The notes beneath the pieces are model-generated. The model worked only from the letters and a program-made list of their open reading frames with translations. It was not told where the DNA came from and ran no database searches. Positions 9,715 to 19,425 of a stretch of 64,000 nucleotides of DNA are shown piece by piece (the first letter of the stretch is position 1; every line of letters starts with the position of its first letter). The DNA is from Persicaria tinctoria (Eukaryota; Streptophyta; Magnoliopsida; Caryophyllales; Polygonaceae): positions 84,077,160-84,141,159 of the forward strand of contig JBANSL010000005.1 in NCBI GenBank assembly GCA_037127255.1, read 5' to 3'. The translations under genes were made by a program, and so were the position numbers.

Positions 9715-10110
9715 TCTAGATATCAGATATCGAATATTAGCCCGATATATGATATCTAGTGTTTTGTATGACTAAATACCAATATCAAAGGAATATCGAT
9801 ATCTAGTGTTTGATATCCTCAAATATCAAGTGATATCTAATATCTGTGTTTGGTATCGCTAGATATCAATCGACATCTAGATATCAGATTTGGGCTTATT
9901 TGTCTCTTCGGAGACCTTTGATAAAATTGGAACAATACGGAGATTTGAGTTTATTTGATATACTAATTTTGAGGAGAGATATCACTTGATAATTGATATC
10001 AAGATATCACCCGATGCCGATTTCTATCAAGATATCACCCGATGCCGATTTCTTGATACCAATGTTGATATCCTCGTATCAAGATATCAACCGATATCGA
10101 TATCACAAGT
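9715..10110. repeat. GATATC-rich sequence cluster
   Basis: At least 16 GATATC hexamers occur in about 400 bp, far above chance. It includes a perfect 28-bp tandem duplication (starts at 9997 and 10025, core AAGATATCACCCGATGCCGA). A U6 5' half is embedded at 9902-9944. The patch lies just upstream of F-box copy 1 and is not found in front of copies 2 and 3. Its nature is unknown. Confidence 0.8.
9902..9944 (+). pseudogene. U6 snRNA 5' fragment
   Basis: GTCTCTTCGGAGAC followed by TGATAAAATTGGAAC matches U6 nucleotides 1 to about 44 with about five differences. It ends before the central domain. No USE or TATA precedes it. It is the opposite half from the U6 3' fragments elsewhere in the window. 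Confidence 0.75.
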
Positions 10111-10199
10111 TGATGTGACTCGTAATTGTAGAATTTCATCATATATAATTTTATTTTTTTTTATTTTTTTTGGCAATGGATAAAGGAAAAGGGAATTAT

Positions 10200-10210
10200 A
10201 ATTAGGGTTT
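10200..10210 (+). promoter_or_regulatory. Telo-box-like motif upstream of F-box copy 1
   Basis: AATTAGGGTTT (AAACCCTAA on the other strand) lies about 75-85 bp before the chosen ATG and is conserved at 51891-51900 and 59130-59139 upstream of the other two copies. Telo boxes are common in plant promoters and 5' UTRs. Confidence 0.4.
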
Positions 10211-10284
10211 TATTGTGCTTCATCTTTTGATAGGCAGACTCCACTTTTGTGTTTTGGTGCATTCTCGTATCCTCAAAATCAAGG

Positions 10285-11424
10285 ATGAAGACCCCTTTCA
10301 ATCTCCCTATAGACTTACTCAATCAGATTTTGGTCCTCCTCCCATTCGGCTCAATTCTTGATTGCAAGCTGGTGTCAAAGGAATGGAAGAATCTCATCGA
10401 CGATCCCGAGTTTTTCAAGCGTTACCGCGACACATCTCTCGCCATGTTGAATTTCAAAAACAGCGTCTACTGCTTATTAGTAAGGGATCAGGGTAACATA
10501 ACAATCACCAATTTCACGCTGAACCGCATTCGATTCGATCTGGAAGACGGCGATGGCATCCGTGAATTTCATTCGGAACCATCCAAGGGGATTGCCTGTG
10601 TCCTCACCTACAAAAGTCGCCTCCTTTGCTACAACTTGTTCACCGGAGCTTCCTACACCACAACGGATTTGCCGCTGTGGAAATACTCGGATATTGAGTT
10701 GGTGATGATCTGTTATGGCTTCGGTTACGATTGTTATGATGACGATTATAAGCTTATGTGGAAATACAAGCTTAAGAGAATGTGCGACGACAGTGACGAC
10801 GACGGTCTGTATTGGGTTTACAGCTTGAGAAATAAGGAATGGAAGTCCTTCAAAGGCTTCCCTTACGCTGCATATCGGTGGTCGAGTTTGCTATCAATAT
10901 TGAACCGACAAGCTTGCTCCTTTAATGGTGTCCTCCATTGGATTTTCCTTAAGAGAGGTACGATTAAGACACCTGAAAAGTATGTCATCTCTACTTATGA
11001 TTTGCATACTTGTATGTTTGGAGAAATGCCGCTGCCAGTGCTGACTAATCATTGTACTGATCAAAGTATACAACTAGTTGAATTAGGTGGGCAACTTTGT
11101 TGTATGCTCAAGAATAATCGCCACCTTATGATACGTGTTTGGAGGATGAGAGAGTACGGGGTTAGTGAGTCTTGGGAGAAATTCTGCATTTACAATCCCA
11201 TCTACTGGCTACCCAACCATTTGATGAGAAGCGGGGTAGAGCCTGCAATGCTATATGAATGCCGAGATGGAAGAAAAGGAGTCTTGTTTTTCTATCACTG
11301 GAACGGATCATTGCATTGGTACGATCTTAACAATGGAGAGTTGACACACATACAGAAGAGTGATTGGGAGAAGATCAGCAGGATGCCAAAGGAGAAAATT
11401 AGAGTTGAAACAATTGAGAGTTGA
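10285..11424 (+). CDS. F-box protein with F-box-associated domain, copy 1
   Basis: A single-exon frame of 379 residues from the second in-frame ATG. The upstream ATG at 10249 would add 12 residues, but the F-box normally starts within a few residues of the N terminus. The F-box spans about residues 5-45 (NLPIDLLNQILVLLP, LDCKLVSKEWKNLI). The rest resembles an F-box-associated interaction domain (YWVYSLRNKEWKSF, CSFNGVLHWIF). Such proteins bind SKP1 through the F-box and recruit substrates to an SCF ubiquitin ligase. The substrate cannot be inferred. Copies at 51975 and 59214 are close paralogues. This one has an uninterrupted frame and is probably a real gene. Confidence 0.85.
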   Translation: MKTPFNLPIDLLNQILVLLPFGSILDCKLVSKEWKNLIDDPEFFKRYRDTSLAMLNFKNSVYCLLVRDQGNITITNFTLNRIRFDLEDGDGIREFHSEPSKGIACVLTYKSRLLCYNLFTGASYTTTDLPLWKYSDIELVMICYGFGYDCYDDDYKLMWKYKLKRMCDDSDDDGLYWVYSLRNKEWKSFKGFPYAAYRWSSLLSILNRQACSFNGVLHWIFLKRGTIKTPEKYVISTYDLHTCMFGEMPLPVLTNHCTDQSIQLVELGGQLCCMLKNNRHLMIRVWRMREYGVSESWEKFCIYNPIYWLPNHLMRSGVEPAMLYECRDGRKGVLFFYHWNGSLHWYDLNNGELTHIQKSDWEKISRMPKEKIRVETIES

Positions 11425-12220
11425 ATTGAATTGGTACGACAATGCTAGCCAATTGAGGCAATGTCAGCATGTTTCGGGTTTATAGCTCCAGAAATCACGA
11501 TTGGGAGCCCCACAATGGCCTCCCTTATGCTCTATGTAGTTGAAAAGGTTGTAGGGATCATCAAGCTTGCTCCTTTAGGAACATTGGCTGGTTATGGTAT
11601 CAAAAAACCGGAATAACAGGTGATCTGTAATGAATTAAAGTTAGGTAATGATGTTAGCAAGTATACAATGTTGTTGCCTTCATGGGAGCTTTCTTTTTTC
11701 TTTTTCCTTTTTGATTAAGAGGGAGTTTTCTTGCTTTTGGTTCAATATTAAGTTTACTTGATAGAAATTACATATACCAGCCACTTCAATCCCAAACTCA
11801 AGGCCAATAACAAACAGAATCGAGTTGAGAGAGTGAAGGCGTAGGTTTGAGTTGAAAGATGAACACAAAATGCTTGTAATAAAGTTTTTTTTTTATTAAA
11901 AAAAACATAAATTGCATTTCACTACTCATAACTAGAACGAGCAAACGAACACTGCCACTGGCGTATCCAGGGGTGGTCCATGATAAATTTCTGGAGTTTC
12001 TCCTATCATATCCTGGTCCAAGTCATCGCCAGGCCATATATGCATCATCTTTTCCTGTTCTATATACTGATCTTTGCTGCCAATTTATGTACTTTATCAA
12101 TCTGCTGTTGATTCCCAAGTCTCTTGGTTTAGTTTTGTTGTTTTTTTTTTTTGCCATGGATACTACTTTGAGCTTAAGTGTTCAAGTTCATCCTGGTGTA
12201 TCAGTTGTTTGAATTTACAA
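11425..12220. other. F-box 3' flank and hAT-like terminal sequence
   Basis: The sequence is conserved with the 3' flank of copy 3 (60360-60990) up to about 11990. It includes CACTGGCGTATCCAGGGGTGG at about 11955, which resembles a hAT terminal inverted repeat (copy 3 has CACTGGCGGATCTAGGGGTGG). I see no second end or TSD. No gene is recognised. Confidence 0.45.
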
Positions 12221-12227
12221 GCAAAAA

Positions 12228-12880
12228 GAGCCTGCAATGTACCACAATGCTCCTCTTATTAGTTTCCTTGCCCGATTAGGTGGTAGTCACCACAATGGTT
12301 TAAACCAAACTCTAGAGGTAAATTATGAGGCTCAAATGAAACCCTTTTCATCTAATGAATTCTGGAGCACGTGTGCTTCTTAGCTGATATTAACATTTTC
12401 GCAGAGGAATTGCCAGTTGCCTTCCCCTGTTGCATCTGCTTCTTCAAAGTTGAATCCCATGCCACAGCAGAAAACAGTGCCAGCTCCTCCGCAGAAAGCA
12501 TTCCCGGCTCCCAAACACAAAGCTATTCCAGCTGCAGGTAGTTTCCTTTGCTCACTTTGGAGAACAGTGAATCGAAATCCCAAACATCTGTTCTTTGTCA
12601 GCTCCGACAACTTCTCCGGTCACCATTCAGCAAAAGACAACATTTTCTTGGAACAAGAATGGGAAGACTTACTACAGGTACTCCACAATTGTGACCAGCA
12701 AGTCAAGCAAGACTCTGAAGGACCTCAAGATCTCGATAAACAACCTCTATGGTCCACTCTGGGGGCTCACGAAATCCGGTGGCTCCTACACTCTCCCCAA
12801 CTGGCTCACCTCCTTGCCCGCCGGCAAGACCCTTGAGTACAACCGACTATGTTCAAGTTGTGAGAAATTGTGCAGTTCCT
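12228..12880 (+). pseudogene. GH9C endoglucanase 3' end, decayed copy B
   Basis: Same three-piece layout as copy A: catalytic-domain end at about 12228-12316, Pro/Ala-rich linker at about 12406-12536, CBM49-like exon from about 12600. This is the only copy without the 19-bp deletion, so its CBM frame reads FSWNKNGKTYYRYSTIV through LYGPLWGLTKSGGSYTLP and on to LPAGKTLEY. About 60 bp encoding the C-terminal strand are deleted there (the junction lies at GAGTACAACC). CBM49 binds crystalline cellulose in class C GH9 enzymes. No catalytic domain is present, so it is a pseudogene fragment. Confidence 0.75.
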
Positions 12881-13369
12881 TATAGTAGGTTTCGGAAACT
12901 GTTTTACTTGTTAGTTTGTGTGTCAAGTAGTAGGAGGGAGAAGTTAAAAAAAGAAGGGATGAAGGTATAGGAGGTGAAAGGAGTGAAGAGACAGATTGAA
13001 AAAAAGTGCTCATCCTCTTTCACATATGCCTCATTTGCTTATATTTATATATAGAAGTGTCTAAATGTGAGATTGAGAGGAGTGAAATGAGGGTTTTTTT
13101 TTTCTGCTTCCCCAATTTGCTCATGTTGTAGTGTGGAAGGAGTGTGTTTCTCTTTTGTTCCTTTGTTTTGTTTGGAAGAAGAAGAGATTTGGAAATACCT
13201 TCTTTGCCTCTCTATATATATTTCTATTGAATGTCTTATCTGGGCTAGTTTGTTGGTGCACAAGAAGGTTTTAATTCGCAATCAAGATCTTTAAATCCAA
13301 GAATCATAAAATGTTTCAGCTTCTGGAGTCATCTGATTGATCCTCCAAATCCCTCTGATATTTGGATTA

Positions 13370-15060
13370 ATGAATTGTCATGAAGTCTATGAGATCATTT
13401 TAATTTCGGTTCCGAGTTGTGTTGTGTCATGATCGGGCCAACTCGGATTGACTCAGTTTTCTGAATTTCGGGGCCTGGACCGGGTCGGCCAACAATCAAA
13501 CGCGAGTGATCAATTTTTCATCTAACGAGTTTCACCATTTCCATTTCCCGCAAGAAGTCGAAGATTCCCACCAAGTTTTGCAGAAGCTTTGCCTGCTTCG
13601 TTTGCCAGCCAACCAAATCGTTGTCGAAGAAGGGACTTGGAGACCATCTTTGTGAGTTTTGGCTCCCTTTCGTTGCTCTATGAATTCTTCATTTCCAATT
13701 TCTCATCCCTTTCTTTCCAGATTTCTAGGGTTTTTCGTATGCATTGGTAATTGGAAAGTGATCGTTGTCTAAATCCTTTCAAATTCACTTCTTTTGTGCT
13801 CCGCAAGCTTGATTCTAGGTTTGATTGTTCTAATACCTGCTGATTTTGATCTATTGATCTCCAACAAGCGGCTTACTGAGGCAATTTTGAGCAGCTTAGG
13901 GTTTTACACTTTTTGTTAGAAATGGATCGCCTAGAGTAGATTCAACTTTCAAGCACTTGAACAATGGTTTCCTAGACACTAACAAGGAAGGAAAGATAAA
14001 TGTTGTAAGCACTATTGATTTAAGTACCTTTGCAGTTTGAAATTATAAGCTTGTTAATGTGCTTTTTCCTTTCTAGTATAATACCAATTAGAGATTTTTC
14101 TTTGGAAAACCAATCTAGTTTATATCAATATCATGGAATGGAATCTGTCTTGCCCTGCTCTTTATTTACCAATTCAAGGAATCTTATGATTCATTACATC
14201 ATCTATAGTGAGCATATTCAAACTGAGGGTGGTGAGATATACTGATTTTATTTAGAATCTCTCAAATTGCACAGAAATGTTTGTTGAATGTTTATCCTTG
14301 TTTAAGTTGATTTAATTTCCTCTATGTATTCCAAATCTGTTTGTTTTTTTTCCTCTCTGAGAAACTCTCTGGTTTGCTTGCGTTCTATCTTGTTCTTCTC
14401 TGTTTTAGTCTTTTAGATATTTTTTTGCCAGCAAGTGGGTTTAGGAACAGTGATTCAGTGCAAGTGTGCAACCACTGATAGAAAGACCCAGTTTGAGGTT
14501 TGACAAAGGCATTGGATTGCTTTTTCTTCGGTTCGTTTGACTTAAGTTTGAGGTGTTTGTGATTAATCTGAATGAAGTTCCTGGCATTTGCATGTTTATA
14601 TTAAGACTCGTATGAAGTGCACACAAATATCCTTAGAAAATTTTCATATTTGGTTTTGTTTGTATCACTCCTACGATCCCACCCTGCTTTGGATGGATCC
14701 TCTTTTCATATTCTATATACTGATCTTTTCAGCCAACATGTGTAATCAATCTGGCAATCTGCTGTTAATTCCCAAGTCTTTTTGTTCAGTTTTTTTGTTT
14801 CATTGCCATGGTGGCTACTTTGAGCACCCCAGGATTTCTAACTATTTGATAACTGTAAAATGTATCTGTGTATTGTTCTCCAGCCAGTTCAGTTCAATTC
14901 TATTTAATTCTAGTTTTTGAGTGATTGAGACCACCTTTTCTTTTTCAATAACGAAGAGGGAGTTGCATAGAAGGGAGCTGAAGATATGCTTTTCCTGTCC
15001 CACATCGCTTTGCTAGAATAAAATACACTGCTTGATATTGCCTAATGAATCAACACTTAT
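13370..15060. repeat. Duplicated U6-upstream block (beta side)
   Basis: The block is paralogous to about 43480-45120. It opens with an untranslated-leader-like stretch (around 13500-13740) that has a possible GT donor near 13650 and ends in the U6 promoter. No protein frame is shared between the copies. Its 3' part also resembles the sequence before the endoglucanase remnants (AATTCCCAAGTCT, TTTCATTGCCATGG), which points to older internal duplication. Confidence 0.6.
14997..15047 (+). promoter_or_regulatory. U6 promoter (beta): perfect USE, altered TATA
   Basis: GTCCCACATCG at 14997-15007 matches the USE RTCCCACATCG exactly. The TATA position reads TTGATATTG rather than TTTATATTG of the copy at 45095, so this promoter may be weaker. 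Confidence 0.7.
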
Positions 15061-15061
15061 T

Positions 15062-15081
15062 GTCTCTTCGGAGGCATCTGA

Positions 15082-15113
<32 letters not shown>

Positions 15114-15164
15114 GGCCCCTGTGCAAGGATGACACGCACAAATCGAGAAATGGTCCAAATTTTT
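15062..15164 (+). ncRNA. U6 snRNA, full length (beta)
   Basis: GTCTCTTCGGAGGCATC opens the 5' stem-loop, followed by ATAAAATTGGAACGATACAG, the ACAGAGA box, AGATTAGCATGGCCCC, and a 3' end AATGGTCC with an AAAT6-like Pol III terminator. U6 is the catalytic spliceosomal snRNA and pairs with U4 and U2. It differs from the 45124 copy at two visible sites: GGAGGC for GGAGAC, which makes a G-U wobble in the 5' stem, and CTGTGC for CTGCGC. With the TATA change it may be less active. Confidence 0.88.
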
Positions 15165-15395
15165 TGCATTACAAGTTTTTCCTACATGAATATTCATGAT
15201 GATACTGTGAATGCTTATAAAAACAATCCCTTGATTTTTTGTACATGCTTCTTTCATATATCGCTTAGTCAACATACTGCGTAAAGACCTTGACCGTGAT
15301 TCTCATAATTTTCTCAATAATTCTCCAATTCTGGAATTTTTACATGGTTTCATTTTCTATTCGTATCCATTCCGACTAAATTCCCTTCTATCCTA

Positions 15396-15535
15396 ACTAA
15401 ATTTGCTTAGGTTGGTTCTTGCATTTCTTTATTTTACGGATGCTTGTAGCATGTTTTAACTCCTCACTAAATTTGCTTAGGTTGGTTCTTGCATATCTTT
15501 ATTTTACGGATGCTTGTAGCATGTTTTAACTCGAG
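15396..15535. repeat. 70-bp tandem duplication
   Basis: ACTAAATTTGCTTAGGTTGG through GATGCTTGTAGCATGTTTTA is repeated with starts at 15396 and 15466. Blocks alpha and gamma do not show the duplication. Confidence 0.8.
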
Positions 15536-15683
15536 AAATTGGTCATGATTTGGGCTCTTATATTCACTTTCTGCCTTCAAGTGTGATTATTTCAATGCTT
15601 GTAGGTGCTTTTTGAAAGTCTCTCTTTTAGTTGAGAGTCAAAGACAACATGGAGTGAAGTAAGGACTAAGGAATGTTAGGATC

Positions 15684-15831
15684 TGTTAGTATATATGTTA
15701 GCTTGGGTGAACTACCTTTATAAATAGAAGAACATATCATTGTAACAAACTGATTTTTCCTTTCCTAACACACAGAGCTGTTGTTCTCTGTTTTCTCTCC
15801 TTTCTCAATCTTCGATTTCTCTACATCAACA
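15684..15831. mobile_element. Solo LTR, copia-like (148 bp)
   Basis: The insert begins TGTTAGTATATATG, ends CATCAACA, and is flanked by GGATC at 15679-15683 and 15832-15836. It contains a TATA-like TATAAATA. Paralogous positions at about 120 and 45580 have a single GGATC and no insert. Short length and TGTTAGTA start resemble the copia LTR at 22853. Confidence 0.85.
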
Positions 15832-15968
15832 GGATCGACAAATACTGAAACTGCAGGTGAGAATCTTGTTGTGATCCCTGCTTTGTCGAGGTTATTGCTT
15901 TTTCTTCACCCGCGTTGATATTTTTGGCAAAATTGTAGATATTATTCTTTTGTTTTGCATTAATCATA

Positions 15969-16760
15969 TTCTGTATATGGTCAATTTCTTAGTTTAGTTG
16001 AACAGGAACAGTTTCAGGATTCAGATATATTCTTCAATCCACTAAATAGATTCTAATCAAGATCAGTTGCATGTCCTTGTCTGCGAATGATTACCAAATG
16101 AAGATAGAACTCCAGTCTTTATAATATATTTAGACTTCTGAACATGCAACATACTGTGTTCTTAAAAGGAACTAAAATATCACTGAATTCAAACCATAAC
16201 TGAATTATAAAAAGAAAAAAAATCTAGCAGAGCCGGTTTCGATCCTATTATATTCTGTATATGGTCAATTTCTTAGTTTAGTTGAGCAGGAATAGTTTTA
16301 GAATTCAGATATATTCTTCAATCCACCAAGTAGATTCTCTAATCAAGATTAGTTGCAAGTCCTTGTCTGAAAATGATTACCAAATGAAGATAGAACTCCA
16401 ATCTTTATAATATATTTAGACTTCTGAACATGCAACATACTGTGTTCTTAAAGGGAACTAAAGTTTCACTGAATTCAAACCATAGCTGTCTTTATAATAT
16501 ATTTAGACTTCTGAACATGCAACATACTGTGTTCTTAAAGGGAACTAAAGGAACTAAAGTTTCACTGAATTCAAACCATAACTTTCTTTATAATATATTT
16601 AGACTTCTGAACATGCAGCATAATGTGTTCTTAAAGGGAACTAAAGTTTCACTGAATTCAAACCATAACCGGAAAAAGGGAAAAAATGTATCAGAGCCAC
16701 TGAATTCAAACCATAACTGTCTTTATAATAATATTTAGACTTCTGAACATGCAACATACT
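15969..16760. repeat. Amplified tandem repeats with embedded tRNA-iMet 3' stubs
   Basis: The 240-bp unit seen in alpha occurs twice, and a sub-unit of about 87 bp beginning TCTTTATAATATATTTAGAC starts at 16402, 16489, 16585 and 16720. At 16227-16248 and 16687-16700 the sequence enters the 3' end of the tRNA-iMet gene (CAGAGCC-GGTTTCGATCCT, TATCAGAGCCA) and then jumps back into repeat. The tRNA 3' end therefore lay at repeat-unit junctions during amplification. A 102-residue frame at 16430-16738 is only the repeat translated. Confidence 0.75.
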
Positions 16761-16826
16761 AGCCAGGTTTCGATCCTGGGACCTGTGGGTTATGGGCCCA
16801 CCACGCTTCCGCTGCGCCACTCTGAT
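16689..16826 (-). pseudogene. tRNA-iMet pseudogene, acceptor arm split by repeat
   Basis: Positions 16761-16826 hold the 5' acceptor strand, D-arm, CAT anticodon arm and T-arm of iMet. The 3' acceptor strand is separated from them by about 60 bp of repeat and remains as TATCAGAGCCA at 16689-16699. The T-arm is now followed by AGTATGTTGC, so the acceptor stem cannot form. Confidence 0.85.
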
Positions 16827-18056
16827 TTTATTGTTCATATAAACCAACAATCAGTTCATAACTAGCCACCTTAGTGCCTTCATTCTTCCATTTCATTGTA
16901 AATTTGTAGAGCATGACGTGACACAAAAAACACCCTATCTTAGCAAATCTCAGTTCACTCCAATATGACCACTTATGGAGATGGTGAAACGGAATTACAG
17001 TCAAACCGAACTACAGAGGCTGAATGTTGTTTCTTGATGTGCAGATACAAATTCCTTGGAGAACACAAAAAGTTACAGCACAATTGCAATTCTCCTAGTG
17101 TGAAGGCTTGAAATAAGTAGTCCTTGAATTTTCCAGCACAACTGCAATTTTCGTATTGGGAGGAATCCAATATGATTGAGCCTATTTTACTTTTGATAGC
17201 TTGGTTACGAATGTTGCTTTGCTTCTCAGCTCAAGGACATGCTATATTGCTATATGTCCATTAGTGCTCTTCGTTAAAAGTAGATTAAAAAAACAAGTAC
17301 AAGCTTAAATATAGGAATTTAAACAAACTGTAAAAATTAAGAATCTATATCATCCAAAAGAATAAATGAGGGGAAACCCGAAAGGTGGGAATGGTTGAGG
17401 GAGGGAAGCAGGTGGGGCTAGTTAAAGTGAATGTTACAAAGTACCAAGTACTGATTTGAATACCTTCGCAGTGGAGAAGGAAGCATGGTAATACATATAT
17501 GATGTGCAAAGCTGTGCTGTTGAGAATTGATAAACATTGTAGTTTTTCTGTTTCAAGACTTACATATAACTTGTTAGAAGCTTAATAGATTTTGTGATCA
17601 GTGTCCTATGGGATAAGAAAGCTTGCTAACACATATATGATGTGTAAAGCTTTGCTGTTGAGAATTGATTAAACATTAGCTTGTTTTTATTAAGATTCAT
17701 ACAGATCGCACACAAATCTCCTTTGAAACTTTTCATGTTTTGTTTAGTTCGTATCGCTCCAACCCTCAATTGGATGATTATCTTTTCATGTTCTATATGC
17801 TGGTCTTTTCAGCCATGCATGGCAACTACTTTGAGCTCCCTTGTTTTTTTTTTTTTAACTCTGTATATGTATATTTCATTGCCAGTTCAATTCAGCTCTG
17901 TTGAATTCCAGTTTGAGTACTTGTGACCAATCTAATTTAAGATTGCTTTTCCTTTTTCAATCATGAAAAGGGAATTGAGGATATCCCTCGTCGCTTTTCT
18001 ATAATAAAATACACTACTTTGTATTGCTTGATGAAGTAAGACAGTTTGCCCCTGTG
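16827..18056. other. Block beta sequence without recognisable gene
   Basis: This is the counterpart of 838-2046. No open frame is conserved with the other blocks. Confidence 0.5.
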
Positions 18057-18097
18057 CAAGGATGACATGCACAGATTGAGAAATGGTCCAAATTTTT
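18057..18097 (+). pseudogene. U6 snRNA 3' fragment (beta)
   Basis: TGCCCCTGTGCAAGGATGAC to AATGGTCCAAATTTTT matches U6 from about nucleotide 53 to the terminator. The 5' half is missing, as in alpha and gamma. Confidence 0.82.
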
Positions 18098-18429
18098 ATT
18101 TTTCCAGCTCCAATCGGCGTGTCCTTTGCATCCCGAGTTTTGGTTTGTAACTTTGTATATTCAGAAAATCAAACTGTGAACACTTACAACTTCTCCCGTT
18201 GTTGTTTTTTCCAGTTTAGGTACTCAACATTAATTCCAATTTCAAGACCTCGAACTAGAATTGCAGGATCAATTTGATAGTTCAGGTATTAACATTAAAA
18301 TTATTTTTTAAAAAAGAAAACACTTTCTGGATTAATAAAATGATTCTAACTTCCCTTTTGAATGTTTTTAATGGATTTTTGCATTAGCTACTTTCCATTT
18401 TGCTTGGTTAAATAACTGAACATGATATT

Positions 18430-18540
18430 GGTGAGGTGCGCCAGGCCCTACAATAGTGCAACAGATGGGCGACACATGAAGACCCAAGATAGCAAGCTAT
18501 CTTATATAGGCCTTCCCCCTCAAAAAATAAATTTAATACC
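18430..18540 (-). pseudogene. U2 snRNA type I, 5'-deleted (beta)
   Basis: Only the 3' 110 nt remain (complement starts within TTTATTTTTTGAGGGG and ends GCACCTCACC). The branch-site pairing region, the promoter and the downstream several hundred bp seen in gamma are deleted, and the sequence resumes with TTGTCTGAATTACTTG. Confidence 0.85.
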
Positions 18541-18719
18541 TTGTCTGAATTACTTGATATTTCTAAATTAACTATAGTGCATTTCAAACTGAAGTTCAGT
18601 TTTGTTGATTCCCAAGTCCCTTGTTTGAGTTGTTTCAGTTTTGTTGTTTCATTGTCATGGATACTACCTCGAGCTTAAGTGTTCAAGTTCATCGTGGTGT
18701 ATGATTTGTTTGAATATAC

Positions 18720-19425
18720 GAGCAAAAAGAGCCTGCAGCCTACAACAATGCTCCTCTTATTGGTGTCCTTGCCTGATTAGGTGGCAGTCACCACAGTAGT
18801 TTCAACCAACTTCTAGGTAAACTATAAGGCGCAAATGAAACCTTTTTCGTCTAATCAATTCTAGAGTATGCTTCTTAGCGGATGTTAAAATTTTTGCAGA
18901 TGAATTGCCAGTTGCTGTCCCTATTGCACCTGCTTCTTCAAAGCTGAATCCCCCGACCCAGCAGAAAACAGTGCCAGCTCCTCAGCACAATGCATCCCTG
19001 GCTCCTGAACACAAAGCTACTCCAGCTGCAGGTAGTTTTTTTTTCCTGCTTACTTTGGAGACCTAATTCAGCTATTAAGTGAATCAAAATCCCAACATCT
19101 GTTCTGAAATGTATGTACAAATTATCTTTGTCAGCTCCTACAACTCCTCTGGTCACCATTCAGCAGAAGACATCTTCTTGGAACAACAGTAGGAAGCCCT
19201 ACTGACCAACAAATCAAGCAAGGCTAGCTCTGAAAGACCTCAAGAGTCAAGATCTCGGTAAACAACCTCTATGGTCCACTCTGGGGGCTCATGAAATCTG
19301 GTGGCTCCTACACTCTCCCCAACTGGCTCTGGCTCATCTCCTTGCCCGCTGGCAAGAGCCTAGAGTTTGTCTACATCCATGCTTCCTTTCCTGCTGACTC
19401 TCTGTATTGGCCTACACTTTGACAT
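18720..19425 (+). pseudogene. GH9C endoglucanase 3' end, decayed copy C
   Basis: The catalytic-domain end at about 18735-18815 has an in-frame stop (CGA to TGA in VLARLGG). The linker is at about 18900-19032 and the CBM49-like exon from about 19135. It carries the same 19-bp deletion as copies A and D, plus small extra insertions (GCTAGC and AGTCAA) and a stop early in the CBM exon. The C-terminal residues LPAGKSLEFVYIHASFPA are still readable. Nonfunctional. Confidence 0.72.

Noticed and set aside
16430..16738. 102-residue open frame
   Set aside because: It is a translated tandem repeat (MQHTVFLKGTKVSLNSNH repeated).
16400..16760. Possible CRISPR-like array
   Set aside because: Units are contiguous tandem repeats without unique spacers, in plant nuclear DNA.
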